64,000 nucleotides of DNA. Origin: Saccharibacillus soli. Its GTDB lineage: Bacteria > Bacillota > Bacilli > Paenibacillales > Paenibacillaceae. Below the pieces are notes generated by a model. That model was given only the letters and a program-made list of their open reading frames with translations. It had not been told where the DNA came from and did no database searches. Within the stretch, counting starts at the first letter, position 1, and each line of letters starts with the position of its first letter. A program made the translations under genes and the position numbers. Of the stretch, positions 28,628 to 37,302 are shown in pieces. The stretch is from the NCBI GenBank assembly GCA_002189105.1, contig NIOB01000002.1:681056-745055 (forward strand), written 5' to 3'.

Positions 28628-31132
28628 TTAAGGAGTCAGTGAGGCTATATTGTCGATTTGCGCTTTAGAAGATGGATCAGCTTTAATCAGCTTATCGTAT
28701 ACTTCTTGATCGGATTGACCCATCTTTTTCAAGACGGCCAAGTACCACTGCGCAATTTGTCGATTGGTTGAATCCTCATAATTATCTGTGAGGACACCCT
28801 TTAGAATTTCGGCAGCCTTATCCATCTTGTCGGAAGAATAGTAGGCGATCTGTGCCGCCTCCAGGGCGATTTCAGGCGAAACCAGGAAGGGTTGACCCTG
28901 CTGCTGGGTCTCCGGCAGCGACTTCAAATGGAGCACCCCTGCGTGCATGCGATCATACAATTGCAGGCCGAGATCGAAATAATGAGTCTTGAGTTCGGCA
29001 TCGCCTTGATTGAGTGCTTGTACGCCGTATTTGTTGGCCATCGTAATAACGGTCTGATACCAGTTCATGTCCCACTTGAATTTGTCGATGCTGGTATAGG
29101 CCAGATCGAAAGCCTTGGCACTATCGTTTTCTGTTTGATACAGAGCAACTAACTGATTGATAATGCTTTTGTTGAAAGGCTCTTTTTGATAAGCCTCCTC
29201 TAAGATTGTCTTGGCTTCTTTCAAGTAAGCAGGATCACTGGTTTGCGAATAAGCGTTTTGCAGAATGCTGGCAAGCTGCATGGCAGGGAATGGGTAATCG
29301 GAACGCATTTTCAAAGACTTGTCCAGCAGTGCTCGGGCATCTTCGTACTTGATCTGAACTCCGCTGCTCAGGACGTCGGAAGATTTTACGGATGCGTTCG
29401 CAGCTGTCGCGTACCGACTGGACACGACGATCAAGAGGATCGCCACCACGATCAAGCCTCCCGAATGAATAAGCGCGGAACCAGAACCTCTTGGGTTTTC
29501 GACATCATCCTCTTTTTCTGGCTTGGAAACAAAACGACGAGGTTTGATTCTTGAAGCCATCGCTCCCAAAGAGAAGAACACAAGAATGCTGATATAGAAG
29601 TAGCTCATATTGAAATCGAGCAAACTGTGCATGAGTATGGAAAAAGCAATCAGAAAGTAGACGAAGTGAGTCTTATGGCCTTCGGGATTTTTGAAATAAG
29701 CCCGTAGGTAATGATAAAAGACATAGACCAAGAAAAGAAGCAGCAAAGCTAATCCCAAGATCCCTGTTTCGTCCAGGTACTGAAGGAAGTAGTTATGCGT
29801 TTGGTTGCTGATGTAAGGGTTATTCTGATACTGCGTATACAAGGTAGCCCAGGCCCCTCCACCAGCGCCTAAAACAGGGTAATCGGCAGTTACCTTCAGC
29901 GAGTCTTTATAAAACGTGAAACGTTCGAGTACGCTGTTTTGTTCAAAGCTGATACTTTCCACTCGGGTACGGATATTATCGGGAAGAATGTTCCGCATTC
30001 CGGTTCCGATCAACAAATAGATCAAGAGTCCTCCGATAATAAGGAGAGCGAAAGGCAGCCAGAGGTTGGAAGCTTTGATGTTCGTCCATGCTTCCAGCTT
30101 TTTTTCCAGCCAAGGCTTCAGATATTTATGACTTAATCCGATCAACGCCGCGCAGATCAACGACGACGCAAGCAGCAGTGTCCATCCCAACCACGAAGGT
30201 TTTTGCCCCAGACCGACTTCATTGATTGGAGCGAGAATAATCACCGTTGCAAGCAAAGCGATGAGGGAATGAAGGATCGCAAGCAGCTGTTGAGCAGGTT
30301 TCAACATAAGAAGCATGATGAAAAATACGACCGGTAGTACAATCAGGCCGCCGCGTGACAAGGTCAAAGCGATCGACGTAAAGAGTGGAACCAGCATGAA
30401 CCCGTGAATCCATAAAGCATGTCTTTTTTGGGCTACGCTTGTTATGTAAAGTCCCACAAAAATCAGAGCCATCAGCAGCGCGGCATACGTGTTGGCGTAT
30501 TGAAAGACGGAGGTTAAGCGCAAGCCCGTAGCATCGCCCATAACAGCATCCCTATATACGCCTTGAACCGTCGAGTTAGAGAACCATCCTACCAGCTTAC
30601 CCGCCAAAGAAGAATTGCCGAACCAGTTCAAAAAGCCGAATAAAACAAGCAGGTACAAAGCGGCGAAAATGACGTTCTGCGTGATTCTTGCGACTCGATC
30701 ATTTTGATTCATAAATAGACCCAAAGTGAAGAATAAAGCAAGTCCGGAATAAATCAAAACGGAATCTGAGGCCAGATAACGCGAGACGGCTCCAAACGAA
30801 GAAATCAAGTAACACAGAGGCAGAAGCCATACCAACAACGCCGTGATGTTTTGTGCATTTAAATTCGACCAATACGGTTTCAGAGAACTGTAGTAAGCCA
30901 AAGCTGCCACGATTGCCAGTGCGGATACCCAGATGATTGCCCAAAAAATGGCGATTTCAAAGGTGGGTTGCTGTCCGCTGAACAGAGCTTGTTGAAAAGG
31001 AGCCCATATTAAAAATAAAGCAAATCCTATCAACAAAGGCCAAAACAAAGCCGAGCGCTTTACGGAAAAATCAGTCGAGTCCGCCGGGTAGGTCGACGTG
31101 TGTTCAAGTTTACCGTATACTTGATTTGACAA
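28628..31132 (-). CDS. O-antigen ligase (Wzy_C) family membrane protein with C-terminal TPR-like domain (834 aa)
   Basis: About a dozen membrane helices span residues 28-530. A large extracellular loop carries the family pattern RFTFYKDSLK, PVLGAGGGAWATLY and QTHNYFLQYLDETG, with the key histidine in THNYF. After one more helix (about 548-566) come some 260 residues of helical repeats resembling TPRs (DYPFPAMQLASILQNA). This plan is seen in O-antigen ligases and in protein O-oligosaccharyltransferases such as WsfB of S-layer glycosylation loci in Paenibacillus relatives. It may therefore attach the glycan made by the neighbouring genes to protein or wall; polymerase activity is the alternative. 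The TTG start at 31132 has AAAGGAG 11 nt upstream. It is transcribed alone from its own promoter. Confidence 0.85.
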   Translation of the reverse strand: MSNQVYGKLEHTSTYPADSTDFSVKRSALFWPLLIGFALFLIWAPFQQALFSGQQPTFEIAIFWAIIWVSALAIVAALAYYSSLKPYWSNLNAQNITALLVWLLPLCYLISSFGAVSRYLASDSVLIYSGLALFFTLGLFMNQNDRVARITQNVIFAALYLLVLFGFLNWFGNSSLAGKLVGWFSNSTVQGVYRDAVMGDATGLRLTSVFQYANTYAALLMALIFVGLYITSVAQKRHALWIHGFMLVPLFTSIALTLSRGGLIVLPVVFFIMLLMLKPAQQLLAILHSLIALLATVIILAPINEVGLGQKPSWLGWTLLLASSLICAALIGLSHKYLKPWLEKKLEAWTNIKASNLWLPFALLIIGGLLIYLLIGTGMRNILPDNIRTRVESISFEQNSVLERFTFYKDSLKVTADYPVLGAGGGAWATLYTQYQNNPYISNQTHNYFLQYLDETGILGLALLLLFLVYVFYHYLRAYFKNPEGHKTHFVYFLIAFSILMHSLLDFNMSYFYISILVFFSLGAMASRIKPRRFVSKPEKEDDVENPRGSGSALIHSGGLIVVAILLIVVSSRYATAANASVKSSDVLSSGVQIKYEDARALLDKSLKMRSDYPFPAMQLASILQNAYSQTSDPAYLKEAKTILEEAYQKEPFNKSIINQLVALYQTENDSAKAFDLAYTSIDKFKWDMNWYQTVITMANKYGVQALNQGDAELKTHYFDLGLQLYDRMHAGVLHLKSLPETQQQGQPFLVSPEIALEAAQIAYYSSDKMDKAAEILKGVLTDNYEDSTNRQIAQWYLAVLKKMGQSDQEVYDKLIKADPSSKAQIDNIASLTP

Positions 31133-31166
31133 AATATTTAGCTCCTTTATTTAGAGTTACTTGGCT

Positions 31167-31195
31167 ATTCTAACATGAGCAGAACAACCTTCCAA
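31167..31195 (-). promoter_or_regulatory. Promoter of the O-antigen ligase gene
   Basis: On the minus strand TTGGAA (31195-31190), 17 nt, TAGAAT (31172-31167). Transcription would start near 31160, about 28 nt before the TTG start. The region between the divergent genes is very A+T-rich. Confidence 0.55.
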
Positions 31196-31277
31196 GATCA
31201 ATAAATAAAAGAAGAAAACGTGATCGTTCGATTTATTTTATCGTTTTGTTTTTAATTCAGAGAAAGTAGTGATCCTT

Positions 31278-32624
31278 TTGAAATTGATTTTATTGTCCGG
31301 TGGTTCAGGAAAAAGATTATGGCCTTTATCTAATGATGCTAGATCGAAGCAGTTTCTTCGCGTGCTGCCAGGAAAAGACGGCGAAAAAGAATCGATGGTT
31401 CAAAGAGTATGGAGACAAATCAAAGAGGTTGGTCTAGGCGAGGACGCGTTCATCGTAACCGGGAAATCGCAGTCCGAAATTATTCATAATCAAATCGGGG
31501 AACACGTGCCCATCATTATAGAACCGGAAAGACGAGATACTTTTGCTGCGATCATGCTCGCTGCCGCTCATATTTATTCTAATTCTAATGCTACACTGGA
31601 TGAGACTGTGATCGTCATGCCTGTAGATCCTTATGTGGAGCTGAATTTTTTCCATACATTAAAAGAACTCGAAAGACACATGGAAACGGCAAAAAGCGAT
31701 TTGTCGCTGATTGGCGTTAAGCCTACATATCCATCAGAGAAATACGGATATATTCTGCCAGAAAGTAAAGATCCGCAGGGCGTTCAGCGTGTTAAAAGCT
31801 TTATCGAAAAACCCAAGGTTCCGGTCGCTGAAAGTTTAATCGAACAAGGAGCGCTTTGGAACTGCGGCATTTTCGCAGCTAAATTGGAGTTTTTCACGGA
31901 TATTATCCAAAAAAGAAACCTTCCTTTGAATGCAGATGACTTTGTCAGACAATATAAGGGCATCGTCAAAAATAGTTTCGACTATGAAGTGGTGGAACAT
32001 ACGGAAAGCATATCGGTATCCGCCTACGATGGGGATTGGAAAGACTTGGGAACCTGGAACACGTTGACCGAAGAAATGAGCGAAAGTATCAGCGGCAAAG
32101 GAAAACGCAGTCACGATTCGTTAAATACCCATATTGTCAACGAACTCGATATTCCTATTGCTGTTTTGGGCGTATCCAATGTGGTTGTAGCGGCAAGTCC
32201 GGACGGAATTCTAATTGCCGATAAAGAACAAAGCCCCCGGATCAAGGAACTGTTGTCCGACGACGACTCCCGACCCATGTTCGTGGAACGAAACTGGGGT
32301 TGGTACAGCATCCTGGAATGCAGCCAAAATAAAGAAGGGCAAGAAGTCACCGTTAGAAAAGTCTGCGTATTCGCTAATAAGCATGTCGTTTACCGTCAGC
32401 ATCAGGAACAGGAAACGATGTGGTGCGTAATATCCGGACAAGGACTTTTGACTTTGAATGGAACACAGCGCCTGTTGAAAGCCGGCACGATCGTGCAAAT
32501 TCCCAAAGGGCAAAATCCAATTTTGGAAGCCGACAGCGAAATGGAAATCATCGAGACTCAGCTTGGGCTGAATCTGATTTCTGAACCGATCCATGAATTT
32601 GAATTGATCGAAGAGAATGTATAA
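31278..32624 (+). CDS. manC: Mannose-1-phosphate guanylyltransferase / mannose-6-phosphate isomerase (ManC type)
   Basis: The N-terminal nucleotidyltransferase domain carries LSGGSGKRLWPLSN, KQFLRVLPG and FIEKP. The C-terminal cupin (about 350-440) has VYRQHQEQETMWCVISGQG and TIVQIPKGQNP, as in bifunctional ManC/AlgA enzymes. The product GDP-mannose feeds the gmd-colD genes of this locus. The TTG at 31278 gives the normal start MKLILLSGGSGKRLWP and has GTGATC just upstream; the GTG at 31269 in the same frame is the alternative. No phosphomannomutase gene is in the window. It converges on the yersiniose-type arm and is transcribed separately from gmd. Confidence 0.93.
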   Translation: MKLILLSGGSGKRLWPLSNDARSKQFLRVLPGKDGEKESMVQRVWRQIKEVGLGEDAFIVTGKSQSEIIHNQIGEHVPIIIEPERRDTFAAIMLAAAHIYSNSNATLDETVIVMPVDPYVELNFFHTLKELERHMETAKSDLSLIGVKPTYPSEKYGYILPESKDPQGVQRVKSFIEKPKVPVAESLIEQGALWNCGIFAAKLEFFTDIIQKRNLPLNADDFVRQYKGIVKNSFDYEVVEHTESISVSAYDGDWKDLGTWNTLTEEMSESISGKGKRSHDSLNTHIVNELDIPIAVLGVSNVVVAASPDGILIADKEQSPRIKELLSDDDSRPMFVERNWGWYSILECSQNKEGQEVTVRKVCVFANKHVVYRQHQEQETMWCVISGQGLLTLNGTQRLLKAGTIVQIPKGQNPILEADSEMEIIETQLGLNLISEPIHEFELIEENV

Positions 32625-32625
32625 A

Positions 32626-32659
32626 AAAAGCAGCCGCTGATTCCTCAGCGGCTGCTTTT
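32626..32659. terminator. Shared terminator between manC and the yerF-like gene
   Basis: A-run, GCAGCCGCTGA / TCAGCGGCTGC stem with a 4-nt loop, T-run. It works in both orientations and directly abuts both stop codons. Confidence 0.9.
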
Positions 32660-33629
32660 ATGTGTTTTGGATCAGAAGATTACAAGTCTGCGAAATACTT
32701 TGTAAAGAACTGAATTCCGGATTGTAGGCCAAGCGTTCGGAAGCGGAACGATCCAGCGAATAATAATAGGGCTTCAGTCCGGTAACCGATACCGAAGAGG
32801 GAGAAGTCTCCTTGAACTGAATACGGACTCCGTAAGTCTTAACAAAGAAGTCCAGAATTTCATTTTTGGAAATAGGCTGTTTCGAGTAGACGTCGAAAGC
32901 CCGATTTTGAGGTTCTGCATAGATGCACAGAAGAATCAATGCCGTCAAATCTTCAGGATGTACATAATCTCGGTACATATTTTCGGAAGTGGTCAGGAAA
33001 GGCGTGTTGTTTCGCGCCGCGTTGACCAGATCCATCAAAAGAAAAGAGGAATCGGGATCGATCCATGCACTGAAAAAACCGAAAATCCTCAAATCGATAA
33101 TGGATAAATGGCTTAGACTTCGATGCTTGGCCTCGGCATTTAGTTTGGCAATGCCGTAGTAGTCGGACGTGTTCACTCCGTTAATATCCAGACTGAGCCG
33201 ATGATCCGCTCCGGCAGGTTTGTCGAAGCGGTTTCCGTAAACAGCACCGCTGCTGCAATTGATATACAGCACGTTCGGGTGCTTGTCCAAATAATCCAGC
33301 ACCAGAGCATCGAAGGTTTCCGTAACCCGAAAAACCAGCGAGGCATCTGAAGCCAGTGTCTTCGGATTGCCGATGCCCGTACAATTGATGACGACGTCGA
33401 ACTTCAAACTCGGAAACTCCGAATAGTCATTTGCCTGGATTTGTCCGGTCAGATGCAGACGTTCCAATTCTGCGGATAGTCGCTGCACAGACTGGGAGAA
33501 CGCATAGATGACGAACGAAGTTTGTACGCTCAAGCCCAGCATTACGTTTTTGGCAATATGCCCCGTTGCGCCTAAAATGGCAATTCGCTTGGGAGAGAAA
33601 GCTATATTCGATCCGGATTGTTCACTCAT
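32658..33629 (-). CDS. yerF: NAD(P)-dependent sugar reductase, YerF-like (323 aa)
   Basis: This extended short-chain dehydrogenase has the dinucleotide motif LGATGHIAKN (19-28), the serine of INCSSGAVYG (about 123-132) and the catalytic pair Tyr158/Lys162 in YYGIAK. By itself it is only an NAD-dependent epimerase/dehydratase relative. Its place as the last gene after ddhC-ddhA-ddhB-yerE, overlapping yerE by 4 nt, matches the last step of yersiniose synthesis. In that route YerF reduces the two-carbon side-chain ketone placed on C4 by YerE. The assignment is therefore by context. The alternative is a C4-ketone reductase giving paratose, abequose or ascarylose, but then the yerE-like gene would have no role. 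Confidence 0.65.
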   Translation of the reverse strand: MSEQSGSNIAFSPKRIAILGATGHIAKNVMLGLSVQTSFVIYAFSQSVQRLSAELERLHLTGQIQANDYSEFPSLKFDVVINCTGIGNPKTLASDASLVFRVTETFDALVLDYLDKHPNVLYINCSSGAVYGNRFDKPAGADHRLSLDINGVNTSDYYGIAKLNAEAKHRSLSHLSIIDLRIFGFFSAWIDPDSSFLLMDLVNAARNNTPFLTTSENMYRDYVHPEDLTALILLCIYAEPQNRAFDVYSKQPISKNEILDFFVKTYGVRIQFKETSPSSVSVTGLKPYYYSLDRSASERLAYNPEFSSLQSISQTCNLLIQNT

Positions 33630-35392
33630 TTCGGAATATCCATTTCTTCTACCAGCTCAATGAGCATACGTTGTTTTAATTCTTCACGATCCAAGTAAGG
33701 GTACATATCTTCGATCGGGCGATTGACGACTAACTTAGGATGGACTTCCGTCTTTTTCTCTAATAAAACTTCAAGAAAAGCAGGGCCTTCCGTCGAAAAG
33801 AATTCATCGATTTGAGCAAGATCATCCATCGAGTTCATTTTGTACGACGGGAAATCATAAGCTTCGGCGATCCGGATGAAGTCAGGGTTAGGATTGACCG
33901 TAGACTGCTGTCTGCCGTCAAAATACAAGTCCTGGAACTGTCGAACCATACCTAACGAGTTGTTGTTGAGCACGACGATTTTCACGGGCAGGTTCAGCCG
34001 CTTGATCGTATCCAACTCTTGAATATTAAGCTGAATGCCGCCGTCTCCGGCGATGACCAGTGCTTCGACTCCTGCGGATAAGGAGGCACCAATCGCTGCA
34101 GGAAGAGCAAAGCCCATGGCTCCCATGCCGCCGGAGTTTAACAGGCGTTGATGCCCGAATAATTTGAAGGATTGAGACGCCCACATTTGATGCTGCCCGA
34201 CATCCAAACAAATTGCGCCTATCTTCTGACTGCGTGCAGACAGAAGTTCCATAAAGCGGTTGGGTTCGATCTCTTCGCCTTCTGGAGTGAAGGAATAAGT
34301 CGGATACGAAGTTTTCAACTGCTCAATGAAATTCAGCCACTCCGTTCTGTCGGGGCGCTCGAAATGATCGAATAGGGTATTGGCCTTTTGGAAAAAGGCT
34401 TTCAAGTCGATCGGAAGCGCCAAGTCAGCAGATACTTTGCTGTTCAATTCATGGGTATCTACGTCCACATGGATTCTCACGGCAGCCCTAGCAAACGTAT
34501 CGGGACGTGTACCGGTTTGGCGGCTGTCCAGACGCGATCCGAGTATCAGCAATAGATCGCAGTTCGCCAGAGCGAGATTGCTGTAACGATTGCCGTAAGA
34601 GCCGATCATCCCTGCATATTGGTCATCATGATGGGAGACCGAGTCCAGACCCATAAGCGACGATACTACAGGAATTCCCGTACGGTCGATGAATTGTTTG
34701 AGTTCTGCCGTGGTGGAAGAAGAACGGATTCCGCCACCGACCAGGATCAAAGGACGTTTGGCTTCGCGCACCTTTTGTTCAAACAGCGCCCAGGTTTCTT
34801 CAGCGACAGCCGCAGGCTTTGAGTCCTGCACATATTCCTCACTGTCGAAAAAGCTTTCCAACTGCTCAGGCTCGATCTCGGCTCTTTGAATATTCATGGG
34901 AATATCCAGCAAGACAGGTCCGGGACGTCCGCTCTGCGCGATGTAAATGGCTTTTTCCAGGTGATACCGGATTTTGCTTGGTTCCGTCACCATCTCAGCG
35001 TACTTGGTCAAAGAACGGGATACTTCCACAATATCCGTTTCCTGAAATCCGATTTGCCGCACGGGCCGATCGAATTTGTATTCGTACGTATTGACTTGTC
35101 CGGTAATGAACAAGCAGGGCACTGAGTCAAAGAAACAGCTGCCGATCCCGGTCAGCAAATTAAGCGCACCTGGTCCGCTCGTAGCCATGGCTACGCCCAG
35201 CTTGCCGTTCATTCTTGCATAAGCTTCCGCTGCGAACGCTCCGGCTTGTTCGTGCCGTACCGAGACACATTCCATATCGTTTCGGAACGAAACCGAATCA
35301 AGAAGGTGCACGATCGCCCCGCCGATAAATTCAAAAACGTGAGATACTCCTTCTTTATGCAGGACGTCGATGACATAATCAGAAAGTTTCAT
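33626..35392 (-). CDS. yerE: Thiamine diphosphate-dependent acetolactate-synthase-like enzyme, YerE-like (588 aa)
   Basis: The three-domain fold of the acetohydroxyacid synthase family is clear. The N-terminal pyrimidine domain has the catalytic glutamate in VRHEQAGAFAAEAYAR and TSGPGALNLLTGIG, a central domain has ILVGGGIRSS, and the C-terminal diphosphate-binding motif runs from AGDGGIQLNIQEL to VVLNNNS. A biosynthetic acetolactate synthase would sit with ilvN and ilvC. Here it is embedded between ddhB and an SDR reductase, which is the context of YerE. That flavoprotein transfers an acetyl unit from pyruvate to C4 of CDP-3,6-dideoxy-4-keto-glucose. The ATG at 35392 has GGGAGG 9 nt upstream and overlaps the end of ddhB by 14 nt. 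Confidence 0.8.
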   Translation of the reverse strand: MKLSDYVIDVLHKEGVSHVFEFIGGAIVHLLDSVSFRNDMECVSVRHEQAGAFAAEAYARMNGKLGVAMATSGPGALNLLTGIGSCFFDSVPCLFITGQVNTYEYKFDRPVRQIGFQETDIVEVSRSLTKYAEMVTEPSKIRYHLEKAIYIAQSGRPGPVLLDIPMNIQRAEIEPEQLESFFDSEEYVQDSKPAAVAEETWALFEQKVREAKRPLILVGGGIRSSSTTAELKQFIDRTGIPVVSSLMGLDSVSHHDDQYAGMIGSYGNRYSNLALANCDLLLILGSRLDSRQTGTRPDTFARAAVRIHVDVDTHELNSKVSADLALPIDLKAFFQKANTLFDHFERPDRTEWLNFIEQLKTSYPTYSFTPEGEEIEPNRFMELLSARSQKIGAICLDVGQHQMWASQSFKLFGHQRLLNSGGMGAMGFALPAAIGASLSAGVEALVIAGDGGIQLNIQELDTIKRLNLPVKIVVLNNNSLGMVRQFQDLYFDGRQQSTVNPNPDFIRIAEAYDFPSYKMNSMDDLAQIDEFFSTEGPAFLEVLLEKKTEVHPKLVVNRPIEDMYPYLDREELKQRMLIELVEEMDIPK

Positions 35393-36479
35393 GCTGCGTT
35401 CCTCCCGAAGGTGATTCATATTCTTCGATCTGCTGCAGACAGAGTTCCGTTACATTTTTTCCGTCATGATAGGCCGAAGTGAATTCGATGATTTTGTCGA
35501 GTGCATACTCCAAGTTCCATTTCGGCGTCCAATTCAATTCGGTTTTCGCTTTTGAACAATCCAGTTTGAGATATTTGGCTTCATGCGGTTGTTCGGCGTT
35601 CAAAATTTCGTATCCGGCTTGGTCTGACCATTTTTTGCATAATGTTTCTACGATCCATTGTACAGGTTTGGCATCGGAATCGTTAGGGCCAAAATTCCAG
35701 GCTTGAGCAAACTCCTGCTTGTTCTCATAAAGCCGTTGAGCCAACAGCAGATAACCGCTCAAAGGTTCCAGTACATGCTGCCATGGACGGATCGAATGAG
35801 GGCTTCGTACCGGAACTTTTTGGCCTTCCGACAATGCCCGGATACAATCGGGAATAAGGCGATCTGCCGACCAGTCGCCTCCTCCTATAACGTTGCCTGC
35901 TCTGGCTGTAGCGACAGCGGTAAAAGAATCGTCCGGGTTTGGATTTTGGAAAAACGAATTGCGATACGAAGCGGTAACCAATTCGGAACAGGCTTTGCTG
36001 CTGGAGTAAGGATCGTATCCGCCCAGGGATTCGTTTTCACGATAGCCCCAAGCCCATTCTTTATTTTCGTAGCATTTGTCGGTCGTTACGTTGACGACGG
36101 CTTTGACGCTGGAGCATTGTCTGACCGCCTCGAACAGATTCACGGTTCCCATTACGTTTGTTGCATAGGTCGCGGCAGGACTCTTATAGGATTCACGAAC
36201 AAGCGGCTGAGCGGCCATATGGATGACAATCTCCGGTTGGAAACGGTCCATCGCCGAATATAACGCCTGTCCATCCGTAATGTCCGCAAGGGTATGCTGT
36301 TCAAGCCGCGTCTCCAAACTGCAAATCTCGAAAAGATTCGGCGTGCTGTCGGGGGCCAGCGAATAACCGGCGACCCGCGCCCCCATCGAACTCAGCCATA
36401 AAGTGAGCCAAGAACCTTTAAAACCGGTATGTCCCGTTACGAAAACTTTTTTGTTTGACCAAAAGTTGTGATCCGCCAT
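35379..36479 (-). CDS. ddhB: CDP-glucose 4,6-dehydratase (RfbG/DdhB)
   Basis: This SDR enzyme converts CDP-glucose to CDP-4-keto-6-deoxyglucose. The NAD motif GHTGFKGSWL near the start, VTTDKCYENKEW with the catalytic threonine/aspartate region, and YDPYSSSKACSE with the Tyr-x3-Lys pair are characteristic and separate it from dTDP-glucose dehydratases. The ATG at 36479 shares one base with the stop of ddhA (TGATG) and gives 366 residues, close to the usual 359; the longer frame upstream lies within ddhA. The tail is slightly longer and polar. Confidence 0.93.
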   Translation of the reverse strand: MADHNFWSNKKVFVTGHTGFKGSWLTLWLSSMGARVAGYSLAPDSTPNLFEICSLETRLEQHTLADITDGQALYSAMDRFQPEIVIHMAAQPLVRESYKSPAATYATNVMGTVNLFEAVRQCSSVKAVVNVTTDKCYENKEWAWGYRENESLGGYDPYSSSKACSELVTASYRNSFFQNPNPDDSFTAVATARAGNVIGGGDWSADRLIPDCIRALSEGQKVPVRSPHSIRPWQHVLEPLSGYLLLAQRLYENKQEFAQAWNFGPNDSDAKPVQWIVETLCKKWSDQAGYEILNAEQPHEAKYLKLDCSKAKTELNWTPKWNLEYALDKIIEFTSAYHDGKNVTELCLQQIEEYESPSGGTQHETF

Positions 36480-37276
36480 CACACGTTCACCGACTTCATG
36501 TCCCAAGTTTTCCAAGGCGCTGTTCCGGATTTCCATTGGTCTTCCAAATAATTTTTATCCCGCAAGGTATCCATAGGATGCCAGAAACCGTCATGTTTAT
36601 ACCCCATCAGCTGGCCGTCTTTCGCCAGGCGTTCAAGCGGTTCTTTTTCGAGTACCGTTTGCTCTGAATCGTCGATATAATCGAAGACTTCGGGCTGCAT
36701 GACGAAAAACCCCGCATTGATCCAGGAACCATCGCCTTTGGGTTTTTCCTGGAAACCATGAACTTGACCGCTAGGATCGATGTCCAATGCGCCAAATCTT
36801 CCATGAGGTTGAACAGTCGTGACCGTCGCGAGTTTTCCATTCCGGTTATGGAAATCGACCAGCGCTCGCAGGTCAACGTTGGATACGCCGTCGCCGTAAG
36901 TCAACATGAATGGCTCATTTCCGATATAAGGCTGGATTTTTTTTACACGGCCGCCCGTCATCGTATCGATTCCGGTATTGACCAGTGTAACTCTCCAAGG
37001 TTCGGCGGTGTGTTGATGCGTAATCAATTGATTATCGTTTCGGAAATCAAAAGTGACATCCGATTCATGCAAGAAATAATGGGCGAAATACTCTTTGACG
37101 TACATCCCCTTGTACCCCAAGCAAATGACGAAATCGTTGAAGCCGTGGTGCGAGTAAGACTTCATAATGTGCCAAAGAATAGGCTTCTGTCCGATTTCGA
37201 TCATCGGTTTCGGACGCAAATGCGATTCTTCACTGATTCTTGTTCCATATCCCCCGGCAAGAATGACCACTTTCAT
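36479..37276 (-). CDS. ddhA: Glucose-1-phosphate cytidylyltransferase (RfbF/DdhA)
   Basis: This enzyme makes CDP-glucose from CTP and glucose-1-phosphate, the first committed step to CDP-3,6-dideoxy sugars. The 265-residue protein has MKVVILAGGYGTRISEES, RPKPMIEIGQKPILWHIMK, YGDGVSNVD and GFWHPMDTLRDKNYLE, all typical of RfbF and not of uridylyl- or thymidylyltransferases. GGAGG lies 10 nt before the ATG. It sits 26 nt after ddhC and overlaps ddhB. Confidence 0.95.
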   Translation of the reverse strand: MKVVILAGGYGTRISEESHLRPKPMIEIGQKPILWHIMKSYSHHGFNDFVICLGYKGMYVKEYFAHYFLHESDVTFDFRNDNQLITHQHTAEPWRVTLVNTGIDTMTGGRVKKIQPYIGNEPFMLTYGDGVSNVDLRALVDFHNRNGKLATVTTVQPHGRFGALDIDPSGQVHGFQEKPKGDGSWINAGFFVMQPEVFDYIDDSEQTVLEKEPLERLAKDGQLMGYKHDGFWHPMDTLRDKNYLEDQWKSGTAPWKTWDMKSVNV

Positions 37277-37302
37277 CGATTTGGAACCTCCATTTCGCAG
37301 TT

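Noticed and set aside
33626-35392. Biosynthetic acetolactate synthase (ilvB)
   Set aside because: No ilvN, ilvC or leu genes are near, and it overlaps ddhB and an SDR gene in a dideoxysugar operon.
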